Source of the DNA: Candidatus Thiodiazotropha endolucinida
Lineage (GTDB): Bacteria > Pseudomonadota > Gammaproteobacteria > Chromatiales > Chromatiaceae
Reading direction: 5' to 3'
Assembly (NCBI RefSeq): GCF_001715975.1
Contig: NZ_MARB01000013.1
Location: 83,241-147,240 of the forward strand
Length of the DNA stretch: 64,000 nucleotides
This document shows positions 53,881 to 62,723 of the stretch, piece by piece. The notes under the pieces are model-generated. The model made no database searches. It was not told the DNA's origin and saw only the letters and a program-made list of their open reading frames with translations. The number at the start of each line of letters is the position of its first letter. Within the stretch, counting starts at the first letter, position 1. The translations under genes were made by a program, and so were the position numbers.

Positions 53881-54304
53881 ATGCCGGATCCAAATACCCG
53901 CTAACCAGGTTTGCAAGCACCTGTAGCTCAACGGCCGGCAGTTGCTTGACATCTTCACCTGTCTGAATACCCAGCACGTGGAGTCGGGGCGGCAGTTCAC
54001 CCAACTGCCTGGCAAGGGCCACAGCCTCGGCCACGCCAAAACCATGACTGGAGGTCGGATAATCCAGTCGCTGCAACCTCTCAAGGTCTATTGCAACAAC
54101 ACTCCCCGGTTGATCGGACAAGCGCACGGCATCGATGATCACCACCTGTTCAACATCATGAAAATAGCTGACCAGCCGGCTGCCGGGTCGATCGAGCTTG
54201 ACCAGCTCACAATCCTTCCACCCCAATCCGGCAAGATGATCGATGGCCAGCCAGGCCAGTCGATCGGCGCCAAAGGGTGAACCGACCCCGAGAACGCGGG
54301 TCAT
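53876..54304 (-). CDS. NiFe-hydrogenase maturation protease
   Basis: This 142-residue endopeptidase of the HycI/HoxW family cleaves the C-terminal extension of the large subunit once nickel is in place. The opening MTRVLGVGSPFGADRLAWLA contains the GxGxPxxxD-type motif with its metal-binding acidic residue, and VVIIDAVRLSDQPGSVVAID contains the second. The start at 54304 overlaps the hydrogenase large-subunit stop in ATGA. A later histidine in SSHGFGVAEAVAL completes the usual metal site. Confidence 0.88.
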   Translation of the reverse strand: MTRVLGVGSPFGADRLAWLAIDHLAGLGWKDCELVKLDRPGSRLVSYFHDVEQVVIIDAVRLSDQPGSVVAIDLERLQRLDYPTSSHGFGVAEAVALARQLGELPPRLHVLGIQTGEDVKQLPAVELQVLANLVSGYLDPAS

Positions 54305-55602
54305 CGGCGATGAACGTCGAGTCTGAGAAAATGAGTGGCGCAAGAGATACAGGGATCGTAATTGCGAATCACCTGTTCGGCCCTCATGCGCAGCGCATCA
54401 TCCGGATTGTCCAGGCCGAAGCGCTCCAGTGACAGGCGGATATCCTCTTCGATCCGCCATTGATTCTGGCTGGTGGGCGGCACGATACGGGCATGACGCA
54501 CCATTCCCCGGTCGTCCACATCGTAGCGGTGCCATAGGATACCGCGCGGCGCTTCGGTGCAGCCGAATGCGTTACCCTCCCGGGGTTTGAGCGGGATATA
54601 AGGTTCATCGGGCAGATGGTAATTCTGCAGCAGTCGGATCGCTTCATAAACCGCCAGGTGAAGCTCGATGGCCCGCGCCACAATGCTGTGGAACATGTTG
54701 TGGCTGGGAAACGGGATACCGCACCCGTCCATGATCTTGCGCACCGGCTTGGGCAGCTGATGGAAATTGAGGTTGAGCCGGGCCAGAGGACCGACCAGAT
54801 AGGGGCGTTCATCCAGCGTCGAATGGAGGGCGGTGGAGTGTGGGGACTGGTGCTCCTCAAAATAGCTTTCATAGAAGGTTATCTCGGTCTCCAGGCCCTG
54901 TCCCGAGATCAGGTTGCCCTGATTGATGGCGTACTCATCGGGGTGGCTCATAGCAACACTGGTGAAGGCCTGTTCGTCATCCGGAAATTCGAGCCCGGCA
55001 GTCCAGCCTACCAGGGCCTCGGCTGCCGGCAGTGCCGCCTCCAGGCGTTGTAGTAGGGCTGCCACTTCATCCTGTCTCGGCGCCCGATAGAATCCACCGA
55101 CACGAACCCCGACGGGATGCACCGAACGACCACCGAAAAGCGCAATCAGGTCGTTGCCGAGGCTCTGCAGTTCGAGCCCCCTCCGAACCGCATCCGGATA
55201 GTCGGCCGCCATAGCGATAGCCGAATCGAAACCGAGAAAATCGGGAGCTGACAGCAGATGGATATGCAGGGCATGGCTCTGCAGCCATTCACCACAGTAC
55301 ATCGCCCGGCGCATATCCCTCACCCAGTCCGGTGGCTGAAAGCCGAACAGGCTCTCAAACGCCTGCACCGCACTCATCTGGTAGGCCACCGGACAGATGC
55401 CGCAGATGCGCGCCACCATGTCGATGACCTGATTGCACTCGTAGTCTTCGACAAATTTTTCGAATAGCCGCGGCGGTTCATAGATGTGCAGGGCCAGATT
55501 CTGGATGGCGCCGTCCACCACATCGATCTTCAGGGCGCCTTCACCCTCGACCCGTGTCAAGACCGGCACATGGATGTGGATATCACGTGTTGTGTCATTC
55601 AT
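54301..55602 (-). CDS. hydA: NiFe hydrogenase large (alpha) subunit, group 3b type
   Basis: This 433-residue catalytic subunit of a cytosolic bidirectional hydrogenase has the nickel-binding motifs RICGICP (Cys67, Cys70) and DPCISCATH near the C-terminus, followed by a nine-residue tail FLRLDVHRR removed on maturation. YEPPRLFEKFVEDYECNQVI and the four-gene context match sulfhydrogenase/NADP-linked group 3b enzymes. It overlaps hydD by 8 bases and the protease gene by 4. Substrates would be H2 and NAD(P), possibly sulfur. Confidence 0.93.
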   Translation of the reverse strand: MNDTTRDIHIHVPVLTRVEGEGALKIDVVDGAIQNLALHIYEPPRLFEKFVEDYECNQVIDMVARICGICPVAYQMSAVQAFESLFGFQPPDWVRDMRRAMYCGEWLQSHALHIHLLSAPDFLGFDSAIAMAADYPDAVRRGLELQSLGNDLIALFGGRSVHPVGVRVGGFYRAPRQDEVAALLQRLEAALPAAEALVGWTAGLEFPDDEQAFTSVAMSHPDEYAINQGNLISGQGLETEITFYESYFEEHQSPHSTALHSTLDERPYLVGPLARLNLNFHQLPKPVRKIMDGCGIPFPSHNMFHSIVARAIELHLAVYEAIRLLQNYHLPDEPYIPLKPREGNAFGCTEAPRGILWHRYDVDDRGMVRHARIVPPTSQNQWRIEEDIRLSLERFGLDNPDDALRMRAEQVIRNYDPCISCATHFLRLDVHRR

Positions 55603-56383
55603 TGGTCGTTTCTTTCAGCCGCTCTCCGGCCTGTTTAAAGGCAGGGGCATGATTGGCAATAAAATGGAACCGTCGTGCGACGGCTGCCCGGTCGAGGCCA
55701 AGCTGGTTAAAACGCTCAGCCAAGGAACGATCATTGATCTGTTCGAGGGGTCCGTAACAGCTGTAGCAACCTCGCCCCATGGATGGACAAAGGGCGCCGC
55801 ATCCGGCCACTGTCACCGGCCCCATACAGGGCTCTCCCTTGCTGACCATGGTACAGACCAACCCCTTACGCTTGCATTCCATACAGACCGACTGGCGCTC
55901 CGGGCGGGGTTTGACACCGCTCAGCAGGTCGCGCAAGGCCGCCACTACCTGACGGGAATTGACCGGACAGCCGTGGATCTCGAAATCGACCTTAACGTAG
56001 TGGGAGATGGGATTGGAGTGTTGCAAGGATTCGATGTGGCCGGGTTGCTCATAGACAGCCGCCATCCAGGTATCGCGGTCAGTAAAATTGGCCAGCGCCT
56101 GTAACCCGCCTGCGGTGGCGCAGGCACCTATGGAGATCAGCAAGCCGCTGTGCTCCCGCACTTGCCGGATGCGCTCGATATCCTCAGGCGTGGAGACACT
56201 CCCCTCCACCAATGCAATATCGGCCTGGGCTACCGGGTCGCTGGGACCTGCCTCGGCAAAATGAACGATATCCACCAACTGCGGAAGCAGCAGCAGTGGC
56301 TCACCCAGATTCAGCAACGCCAGCTGGCAGCCGTCGCAGGAGCTGAATTTGTGGACTGCGAGCTTTGGTTTAGTATCCGTCAT
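55595..56383 (-). CDS. hydD: NiFe hydrogenase small (delta) subunit, group 3b type
   Basis: This 262-residue iron-sulfur subunit lacks a Tat signal, fitting a cytosolic enzyme. The proximal-cluster motif SSCDGCQLALLNLGEP lies near the N-terminus, with further cluster cysteines in GACATAGG, EIHGCPVNSR, MECKRKGLVCTMVSKGEPCM and VAGCGALCPSMGRGCYSCYG. The start at 56383 gives MTDTKPKLAVHKF. It is separated from the upstream diaphorase gene by 222 bases containing a long inverted repeat, and overlaps the large-subunit gene. Confidence 0.92.
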   Translation of the reverse strand: MTDTKPKLAVHKFSSCDGCQLALLNLGEPLLLLPQLVDIVHFAEAGPSDPVAQADIALVEGSVSTPEDIERIRQVREHSGLLISIGACATAGGLQALANFTDRDTWMAAVYEQPGHIESLQHSNPISHYVKVDFEIHGCPVNSRQVVAALRDLLSGVKPRPERQSVCMECKRKGLVCTMVSKGEPCMGPVTVAGCGALCPSMGRGCYSCYGPLEQINDRSLAERFNQLGLDRAAVARRFHFIANHAPAFKQAGERLKETTNE

Positions 56384-56467
56384 GTTTCTAAACTCCGTCC
56401 TCAAAGAATGTCAGATAGATCAGCTTACACAGCCACAGGTGCCGGGAGTTTTAAATTGTGAGTTTTT

Positions 56468-56585
56468 AGTTTTGAGTTGGTTGTATTCGCTACGCTCATG
56501 ATTTTTCACCTCACGTGTGCCCTCTACCTGAGGCAGAGGGAATCAAAAAACCGTGCGGCTTGCCGCACACAACCAACTCAAAACT
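56468..56585. repeat. Long inverted-repeat element inside the hydrogenase operon
   Basis: Perfect 17-base outer arms AGTTTTGAGTTGGTTGT (56468-56484) and its complement (56569-56585) enclose smaller hairpins: CCTCT/AGAGG and GTGCGGC-TT-GCCGCAC. The right side continues with the tandem unit ACTCAAAACTC. It separates the hydG-like and hydD-like genes and carries no ORF. It may be an inserted palindromic element or an mRNA-processing structure. Confidence 0.75.
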
Positions 56586-56605
56586 CACAACTCAAAACTC
56601 GTCAG

Positions 56606-57436
56606 TTAAAACCCTTTCGCCCCCAAAAAGTCCGCCAGATCCGAATAACAGAATACCGGCCCGTCCTGGCACACATAGTGCGGACCGATCTGGCAGTGGC
56701 CACACTGCCCGATGCCACACTGCATGTTGCGCTCCATACTGAACCAGATACTGCCGTCGGCCAGCGCCATGTCGCGCAGGTTGGCGATGGCTGTCAGCAT
56801 CATCAGCTCCGGTCCACAGAGCAGGGCCACTGTCCGATGGGGTCGTACCGAAATCTGGCTGATAAGCTCAGTCACCATCCCTTGCTGTCCTTTCCAGCCC
56901 TTACCGACAACATCCGCCGCCAGCAGAATATGCACGTCTCTCAGCTTTGCCCATTCGTCATACTGTTCGCGCCATATGAGATCATCGGAGTGCTTGACCC
57001 CCTGCAGGATGTGGATGCGGCCATAGTATTCGCGTCGGCGCATGATGAATCTGATTACCGACACCAGAGGGGCGCAGCCCAGTCCTCCGGTGATCAGTAG
57101 AATATCCTTGCCCTTCATCCGCGCCAGCGGCCAACCCCGACCGAAAGGACCGCGAATACCGACCCGATCACCCGGTTGCAGTTTCGACAACCCGTCCGAG
57201 ACACGCCCGACCACCCGGATCGTATGGTCGAAATAGTGGTTGTCCAGGGGGTCGTTGACAATGGAGATGGGGATCTCTCCAACACCGAAGAGAGTCACCA
57301 TGTTGAACTGTCCGGGGTCGAATTCGTAGGCCTGTTGCACCTCCCAGTCGTACTGAAGCCTTAACGTAAAGATTGTGGATGATTCCTGAATACGCCGATC
57401 GATCACTGCGACATGGGGCATATGGGGATCAAACAT
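56606..57436 (-). CDS. hydG: Hydrogenase gamma subunit, FAD/NAD(P)-binding diaphorase
   Basis: This 276-residue ferredoxin-NADP-reductase-like protein has an FAD domain with the GIRGPFGRGWPLARMKGKDI region, an NAD(P) site in LLITGGLGCAPLVSVIRFIM, and a C-terminal [2Fe-2S] motif MQCGIGQCGHCQIGPHYVC. This matches the gamma subunit of sulfhydrogenases and the DHOdehase electron-transfer subunit. It connects the hydrogenase module to NAD(P). It overlaps hydB by 8 bases. Confidence 0.92.
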   Translation of the reverse strand: MFDPHMPHVAVIDRRIQESSTIFTLRLQYDWEVQQAYEFDPGQFNMVTLFGVGEIPISIVNDPLDNHYFDHTIRVVGRVSDGLSKLQPGDRVGIRGPFGRGWPLARMKGKDILLITGGLGCAPLVSVIRFIMRRREYYGRIHILQGVKHSDDLIWREQYDEWAKLRDVHILLAADVVGKGWKGQQGMVTELISQISVRPHRTVALLCGPELMMLTAIANLRDMALADGSIWFSMERNMQCGIGQCGHCQIGPHYVCQDGPVFCYSDLADFLGAKGF

Positions 57437-58559
57437 CGAGACTGCCCTCCTCCAACACTGCCGTTACTTCCTCGGTCAGGTCTATTCCCACCGGACACCA
57501 GGCGATGCAGCGACCGCAGCCGGTGCAACCGATACGCCTCTGCTGCACCTGCCACCCGGCAAGCTTATGGGTCATCCATTGACGATAGCGGTATTTGATG
57601 TTGTTGCGGACCTGGAAATGCCCCATATCGCTATGGGTCGGACTGAAACAGGAGTCCCAACTACGGACCATCTCCGCACTTTCGCCGCTCAGGGCCATTT
57701 CATGTTCGACCTGATAACAGAAGCAGGTGGGACAGACCGCGGTACAGTTGCCGCAAGCGAGGCAGCGCTCTGCAACCTGATCCCAGTGACTGTGTTCCAA
57801 ACGCTTGTAGAGTTGTTGCAGTTCCTCGCTCCCGGGCAGATGGCGCTTCTGTTGTCCGGCTGCCCGGGTGGTGGCCTGCAGCATCGCCTCGAGCTGGTCA
57901 TCGGTGGCGGCCCGGAGCTCCAATTGATCGGTGATCGCCTGACCTTTGTCGCTTTGGTGCCAGATCAGAAAACCCTCATCGAGTTCCGCCATGCCGATGT
58001 CGTAACCACCATCCAGAGCCGGACCATCACCGGTGGAGGCACAAAAGCAGGTCGAGGCTGATTGGGCGCAATCGACCCCGATCAGCAACAGGCTGTCCCG
58101 GCGCTGCCTGTAATGGGGATCCGGCCGCATCTCGAGTTCGAAGTGCTGATCCAGTATCGCCAGTGCCGCCAAGTCACAGGCCCGCACGCCAATCACTGCA
58201 GTCTGCGTGACCTCCGGCAGGGTACGCTTGAAAGCGAAGGGCGCCGCACCCTCCAGCCAGAGCACCTCACGAGGAGCGAAACAGAGTGGCTTCAAAGCCT
58301 GTGGACCGTGATTCCAGTCGAAGAGTCGCCTACTCTCCCCGCTGGTTAATCGATAGTGCCCCGGTTGCTGCTCATTGGTCACACCCATCGGCAACGACTC
58401 AGGGTCGTCCATATACACGAACTGAATCGCACCGTCACGAACCTGGGGACCGTATATCTTGTAACCGGTCTGTAACAAAACCGTGAAGAGCGTCTGCAAT
58501 GACGAACGAGGGAGAAAACCCGGACGCCTTTCTACAGATGGGTGGATCTGAGAATTCAC
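57429..58559 (-). CDS. hydB: Hydrogenase beta subunit, two [4Fe-4S] clusters
   Basis: This 376-residue iron-sulfur protein has C-terminal motifs CLACGNCTAVCPTCFCY and CTGCGRCIAWCPVGID. The N-terminal part contains the GVRACDLAALAILDQHF block of the sulfhydrogenase beta / anaerobic sulfite reductase A family. It is the first gene of the hydBGDA operon, followed by the maturation protease. Divergent from nifJ, sharing a 300-base control region with a 17-base palindrome. Confidence 0.92.
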   Translation of the reverse strand: MNSQIHPSVERRPGFLPRSSLQTLFTVLLQTGYKIYGPQVRDGAIQFVYMDDPESLPMGVTNEQQPGHYRLTSGESRRLFDWNHGPQALKPLCFAPREVLWLEGAAPFAFKRTLPEVTQTAVIGVRACDLAALAILDQHFELEMRPDPHYRQRRDSLLLIGVDCAQSASTCFCASTGDGPALDGGYDIGMAELDEGFLIWHQSDKGQAITDQLELRAATDDQLEAMLQATTRAAGQQKRHLPGSEELQQLYKRLEHSHWDQVAERCLACGNCTAVCPTCFCYQVEHEMALSGESAEMVRSWDSCFSPTHSDMGHFQVRNNIKYRYRQWMTHKLAGWQVQQRRIGCTGCGRCIAWCPVGIDLTEEVTAVLEEGSLDV

Positions 58560-58862
58560 ACTGGATCCTTGTGACCGTTACTTGGTCATCACTGGGAAAA
58601 AGCGTAAAGTTAAAAAAAACGTGCCTGCGCTATTAAAGGATTCAGGATCTGAATCGGATTCTTCTTCGACTTAATTCTAGCCAAGGAATCCATGCTGCAT
58701 AGGCAAAAAAACATAAATTCAGTCGAACTATGACCTTCATCAATCATGGATATTAAATGCACCGAACAGGAGCGGGAATGCACTCACGCAAATAACCGAT
58801 AACCGCTGCAGATCAGTTTGGTTTTCACGATTGACCCGGCAACCAGACCAGGAATTCAGGCT
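58560..58862. promoter_or_regulatory. Divergent hydB-nifJ control region
   Basis: These 303 bases separate divergent fermentative or H2-metabolism genes. The main feature is a palindrome, GATTCAG-GAT-CTGAATC, at 58639-58655, a candidate operator. The sequence around it is AT-rich. I did not find a convincing FNR box or sigma-54 promoter. Confidence 0.4.
58639..58655. promoter_or_regulatory. 17-base palindrome, candidate operator
   Basis: GATTCAGGATCTGAATC has perfect 7-base arms around GAT. It lies about 85 bases from the hydB start and 207 bases from nifJ. No known regulator consensus is recognised. Confidence 0.4.
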
Positions 58863-61800
58863 ATGCAAAAAAACATGGTGACCATCGACGGTAACGAAGC
58901 CGCCGCTTATATTGCACACCTAACCAATGAAATCATCGCCATCTATCCGATCACTCCGGCATCGCCCATGGGGGAGTGGTCAGACGAGTGGTCTGCCAGG
59001 GGCATAAAAAATATCTGGGGTTCGGTGCCGGATGTGATCGAGATGCAGAGTGAGGCCGGCGCCGCGGGGACAGTACATGGGGCATTGCAGGCTGGCTCTC
59101 TCTCCACCTCATTCACCGCTTCTCAGGGCCTGCTGTTGATGATACCCAACATGTACAAGATCGCGGGAGAGCTGACCCCGACAGTCCTGCATGTCTCGGC
59201 CCGTTCACTGGCGGTTCAGGCCCTCTCCATCTTCGGTGACCACAGCGATGTAATGGCCTGCCGCGCCACCGGCTATGCCATGCTCTGCTCCGCCAGCGTG
59301 CAGGAGGTAGCGGACTTTGCCCTGATCGCCCAGGCGGCCACCCTGGAAAGCCGGGTGCCCTACCTCCACTTCTTTGACGGGTTTCGCACCTCACACGAGG
59401 TTAACAAGATCCAAATGCCCAACGAGGGAAGCATCAGGGCGATGCTCGACGAAGAGTGGATCACGGCCCATCGGCAACGCGCGCGCTCCCCCGACCACCC
59501 GGTGATTCGCGGCACCTCGCAAAACCCCGATGTCTACTTCCAAGGGCGTGAAACGGTCAACCCCTTCTATGCTGATGCATCGTCCATCCTGCAATCGACG
59601 ATGGATCGTTTTGCCCGCCTTACCGGCCGCCAATACAGCCTGTTCGAATATCTGGGTGCGGAGCAACCTGAGCGCCTGATCATGCTGATGGGCTCCGGCA
59701 TCGGCGCCGCCCAGGAGGCGGTGGAGCATCTTGTGGCCGAGGGGGAGCTTGTCGGCATGGTCAAGGTGCGTCTGTTCCGCCCCTTCGATGCGGCGCGGCT
59801 GCTGGCCACGGTACCCGCATCGGTACAGAAGATCGCTGTCCTCGATCGCACCAAGGAGCCCGGCGCCGATGGCGAACCACTCTACAAGGATGTACTCGGA
59901 GCCTTCGCCCAGGCCTACAACGAAGGGCGCCGGAGTCAGTTGCCAAGAATCGTCGGTGGCCGCTACGGTCTCTCCTCGAAAGAGTTTACCCCGGCGATGG
60001 TCAAGGGCATCTTTGAAGAGCTGGCCCTCGACCGGCCGAGAAACCCCTTCACCGTCGGCATCATCGACGACCTCAGCAAGACCAGTCTGCCCTGGGACAG
60101 CCGTTTTCGGCCCGCAGCCAGCCAGGGCGTCACCGCCTGCCTCTTCTATGGCCTGGGGGCCGACGGCACCGTATCCGCCAACAAGAACTCCATCAAGATC
60201 ATCGGCGAGCAGACTGAGAACCATGCCCAGGGCTATTTTCAATACGACTCGAAAAAATCGGGGGCAGTGACCGTCTCGCATCTGCGCTTCGGCCCCGATC
60301 CGATCAACAGCACCTACCTGATCGGCGAGGACGAAGCGAGTTTCGTCGCCTGCCACCAACCCACCTTTACGGACCGATACGAAATGCTCGACAAGGCCAA
60401 ACCGGGTGGCGTGTTTCTGCTCAATACCAGTGCGGAACCGGATGAGGTGTGGCAGACCCTGCCCGGCAAGATGCAGCGGCAGATCATCGATAAGGCACTC
60501 AGCTTCTATATCATCGATGCCTACGCAATTGCCGATAAGACCGGCATGGGCCGGCGTATCAATACCATCATGCAGACCTGCTTCTTCGCTATCTCAGACC
60601 TGCTGGATCAGGATCGCGCCATTGAATTGATCAAACAGGCGGTGAAGAAGAGTTATGGCCGCAAGGGGGCACGCCTGCTGCAACGCAACTATGACGCCAT
60701 CGATGCGGCGCTGGCCGGTCTGCACCCGGTACAGGTGCCGCAGGCCGTCACCAGGGACGAAACTCCCAAGACAGTGGTGCCCGCCGATGCGCCACCCTTC
60801 GTGCAACAGGTGACCTCCCTGATCATCGCAGGCCTGGGGGATGCCGTACCGGTCAGTTTGATGCCCTCCGATGGCACCTGGCCCGTGGGCACCACCGCCT
60901 ATGAGAAACGCAACATTGCGCTGCAGCTGCCGAAATGGGAGATGGACCTCTGTACCCACTGCGGCAAGTGCCCCCTAGTCTGTCCTCACGCCGCGATCCG
61001 TTCAAAGGTCTTCCCCGAAGCGCTGACCGAAAACGCCCCCGACAGCTTCCTCCATACCCAGGTAAAGGGCGGCAAGGATTTCGAACCGGGGAGCCACATC
61101 AGCTATCAGGTGGCGCCCGACGACTGTACCGGCTGCGGCCTGTGCGTGGAGATCTGTCCGATCCGGGATAAAAAGGACCCTCATCGCAAGGCGCTCAATA
61201 TGGTGGACGATGAATCCTACCACCGCCAGGAGCGTGCCAACTGGGATTTCTTCCTGACCCTGCCCGAGTATGATCGCACCCGGCTCAAGCAGACGACCCT
61301 CAAGGGATCGATGATCATGCAGCCCCTGTTCGAATTCTCGGGGGCCTGCGTGGGATGCGGCGAGACACCCTATATCAAACTGGCGACCCAGCTGTTCGGC
61401 GACCGCATGCTGATCGCCAACGCCACCGGCTGCTCTTCCATCTACGGCGGCAATCTGCCCACAACCCCATACACCACCAATCCGGAGGGTAGAGGCCCCA
61501 CCTGGTCAAACTCTCTGTTCGAGGATAATGCGGAATTCGGACTCGGCATGCGCATCGCCATCGATAAGCAGCGAGACCAGGCCATCACCCTGATCCATGA
61601 GATGCAGGAACAGCTGGGCGGTGAACTGTGCGACGCCCTGCTTGGCTCAGAACAACAGAATGAGGCGGAGATATTCGAACAGCGCCAGCGTATCGATATG
61701 TTGAAAGAGAAATTGGCCGGTCTCGACACTCCGGAGGGCAAAAGATTGTTGGCGGTGGCCGACAGCCTGGCGAGAAAGAGTGTCTGGCTGGTGGGCGGCG

Positions 61801-62438
61801 ACGGCTGGGCGTACGACATCGGTTATGGCGGTGTCGACCATGTCCTGGCATCCGGGCGCAACGTCAACATCCTACTGCTCGACACTGAGACCTACTCCAA
61901 CACCGGCGGCCAGACATCCAAGGCCACACCCCTCGGTGCGGTCGCCAAGTTTTCCGCCAGCGGCAAGCCGACCAATAAGAAGGATATCGCCTTGATGGCC
62001 ATGTCCTACGGCAATGTCTACGTGGGACAGGTGGCCTTCGGCGCAAAGGACGTGCATACCCTGCGCATCTTTCTCGAGGCCGAGTCCTACGAAGGGCCCT
62101 CGCTGATCATCTGTTACTCACCCTGTATCGCCCATGGCGTGGATCTGTCGAACAACATCCGGCAGCAGGAGCTGGCGGTCGACTCGGGACACTGGCCGCT
62201 GTTCCGCTACGATCCCCGACGGACCGAAAAAGGCGAGAATCCCTTAAAGATGGACTCCAAAGAGCCCTCCATCCCCTATCGCGACTTCGCCAGTACAGAA
62301 ACCCGGTTCAGTGTATTGGAGCGTACCCACCCGGATCTTTCGGAACGCTTCATGCGTCAGGCACAACAGCATATCAAGACCCGCTATCAACTTTATGAAC
62401 AGTTGGCAAAACTGGCCGTGGGAGAGACAGATAAATAG
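58863..62438 (+). CDS. nifJ: Pyruvate:ferredoxin (flavodoxin) oxidoreductase NifJ
   Basis: This 1191-residue single-chain enzyme interconverts pyruvate plus CoA and acetyl-CoA plus CO2, with ferredoxin or flavodoxin. Visible blocks are AAYIAHLTNEIIAIYPITPA at the N-terminus, the ferredoxin domain CTHCGKCPLVCPH and CTGCGLCVEICP, the cluster cysteines in GACVGCGETPYIK, and the TPP-binding GGDGWAYDIGYGGVDHVLAS with LDTETYSNTGGQ. The start at 58863 gives MQKNMVTIDGNEAAAY and the family's standard length; an upstream extension is not needed. Next to the hydrogenase it may exchange reducing power with H2. Confidence 0.96.
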   Translation: MQKNMVTIDGNEAAAYIAHLTNEIIAIYPITPASPMGEWSDEWSARGIKNIWGSVPDVIEMQSEAGAAGTVHGALQAGSLSTSFTASQGLLLMIPNMYKIAGELTPTVLHVSARSLAVQALSIFGDHSDVMACRATGYAMLCSASVQEVADFALIAQAATLESRVPYLHFFDGFRTSHEVNKIQMPNEGSIRAMLDEEWITAHRQRARSPDHPVIRGTSQNPDVYFQGRETVNPFYADASSILQSTMDRFARLTGRQYSLFEYLGAEQPERLIMLMGSGIGAAQEAVEHLVAEGELVGMVKVRLFRPFDAARLLATVPASVQKIAVLDRTKEPGADGEPLYKDVLGAFAQAYNEGRRSQLPRIVGGRYGLSSKEFTPAMVKGIFEELALDRPRNPFTVGIIDDLSKTSLPWDSRFRPAASQGVTACLFYGLGADGTVSANKNSIKIIGEQTENHAQGYFQYDSKKSGAVTVSHLRFGPDPINSTYLIGEDEASFVACHQPTFTDRYEMLDKAKPGGVFLLNTSAEPDEVWQTLPGKMQRQIIDKALSFYIIDAYAIADKTGMGRRINTIMQTCFFAISDLLDQDRAIELIKQAVKKSYGRKGARLLQRNYDAIDAALAGLHPVQVPQAVTRDETPKTVVPADAPPFVQQVTSLIIAGLGDAVPVSLMPSDGTWPVGTTAYEKRNIALQLPKWEMDLCTHCGKCPLVCPHAAIRSKVFPEALTENAPDSFLHTQVKGGKDFEPGSHISYQVAPDDCTGCGLCVEICPIRDKKDPHRKALNMVDDESYHRQERANWDFFLTLPEYDRTRLKQTTLKGSMIMQPLFEFSGACVGCGETPYIKLATQLFGDRMLIANATGCSSIYGGNLPTTPYTTNPEGRGPTWSNSLFEDNAEFGLGMRIAIDKQRDQAITLIHEMQEQLGGELCDALLGSEQQNEAEIFEQRQRIDMLKEKLAGLDTPEGKRLLAVADSLARKSVWLVGGDGWAYDIGYGGVDHVLASGRNVNILLLDTETYSNTGGQTSKATPLGAVAKFSASGKPTNKKDIALMAMSYGNVYVGQVAFGAKDVHTLRIFLEAESYEGPSLIICYSPCIAHGVDLSNNIRQQELAVDSGHWPLFRYDPRRTEKGENPLKMDSKEPSIPYRDFASTETRFSVLERTHPDLSERFMRQAQQHIKTRYQLYEQLAKLAVGETDK

Positions 62439-62723
62439 TCAATGCGCTATGCGTGTCAGGTGCTCAAGTATACCGCAGCCAAAACCGGTCATTTCCGGTT
62501 TCGAGATACTCGTCGCTTAGGCGCCTAAAACTGAATTTTGCAGCTATTATTCAGAAAGTATCATCGAAATGTTAGATTGAGGTATTCCACTAAATTTCTT
62601 AAGGTCTTTTAATTGACTTATATCATCCACAATTATTTTATATCTTACAAATCACTTTCTACTTCGGCTTATCTTTTTGTACTTCAATATAGTGCTGAAA
62701 TCAAAGAACCGTAGATATAAAAA

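Noticed and set aside
59391-60359. 322-residue minus-strand frame opposite nifJ
   Set aside because: Antisense shadow of a clear nifJ coding region, without independent evidence.
62517-62528. Palindrome TTAGGCGCCTAA after nifJ as a terminator
   Set aside because: No T-run follows and the stem is only six bases. A nearby AAACCGG/CCGGTTT hairpin is equally weak.
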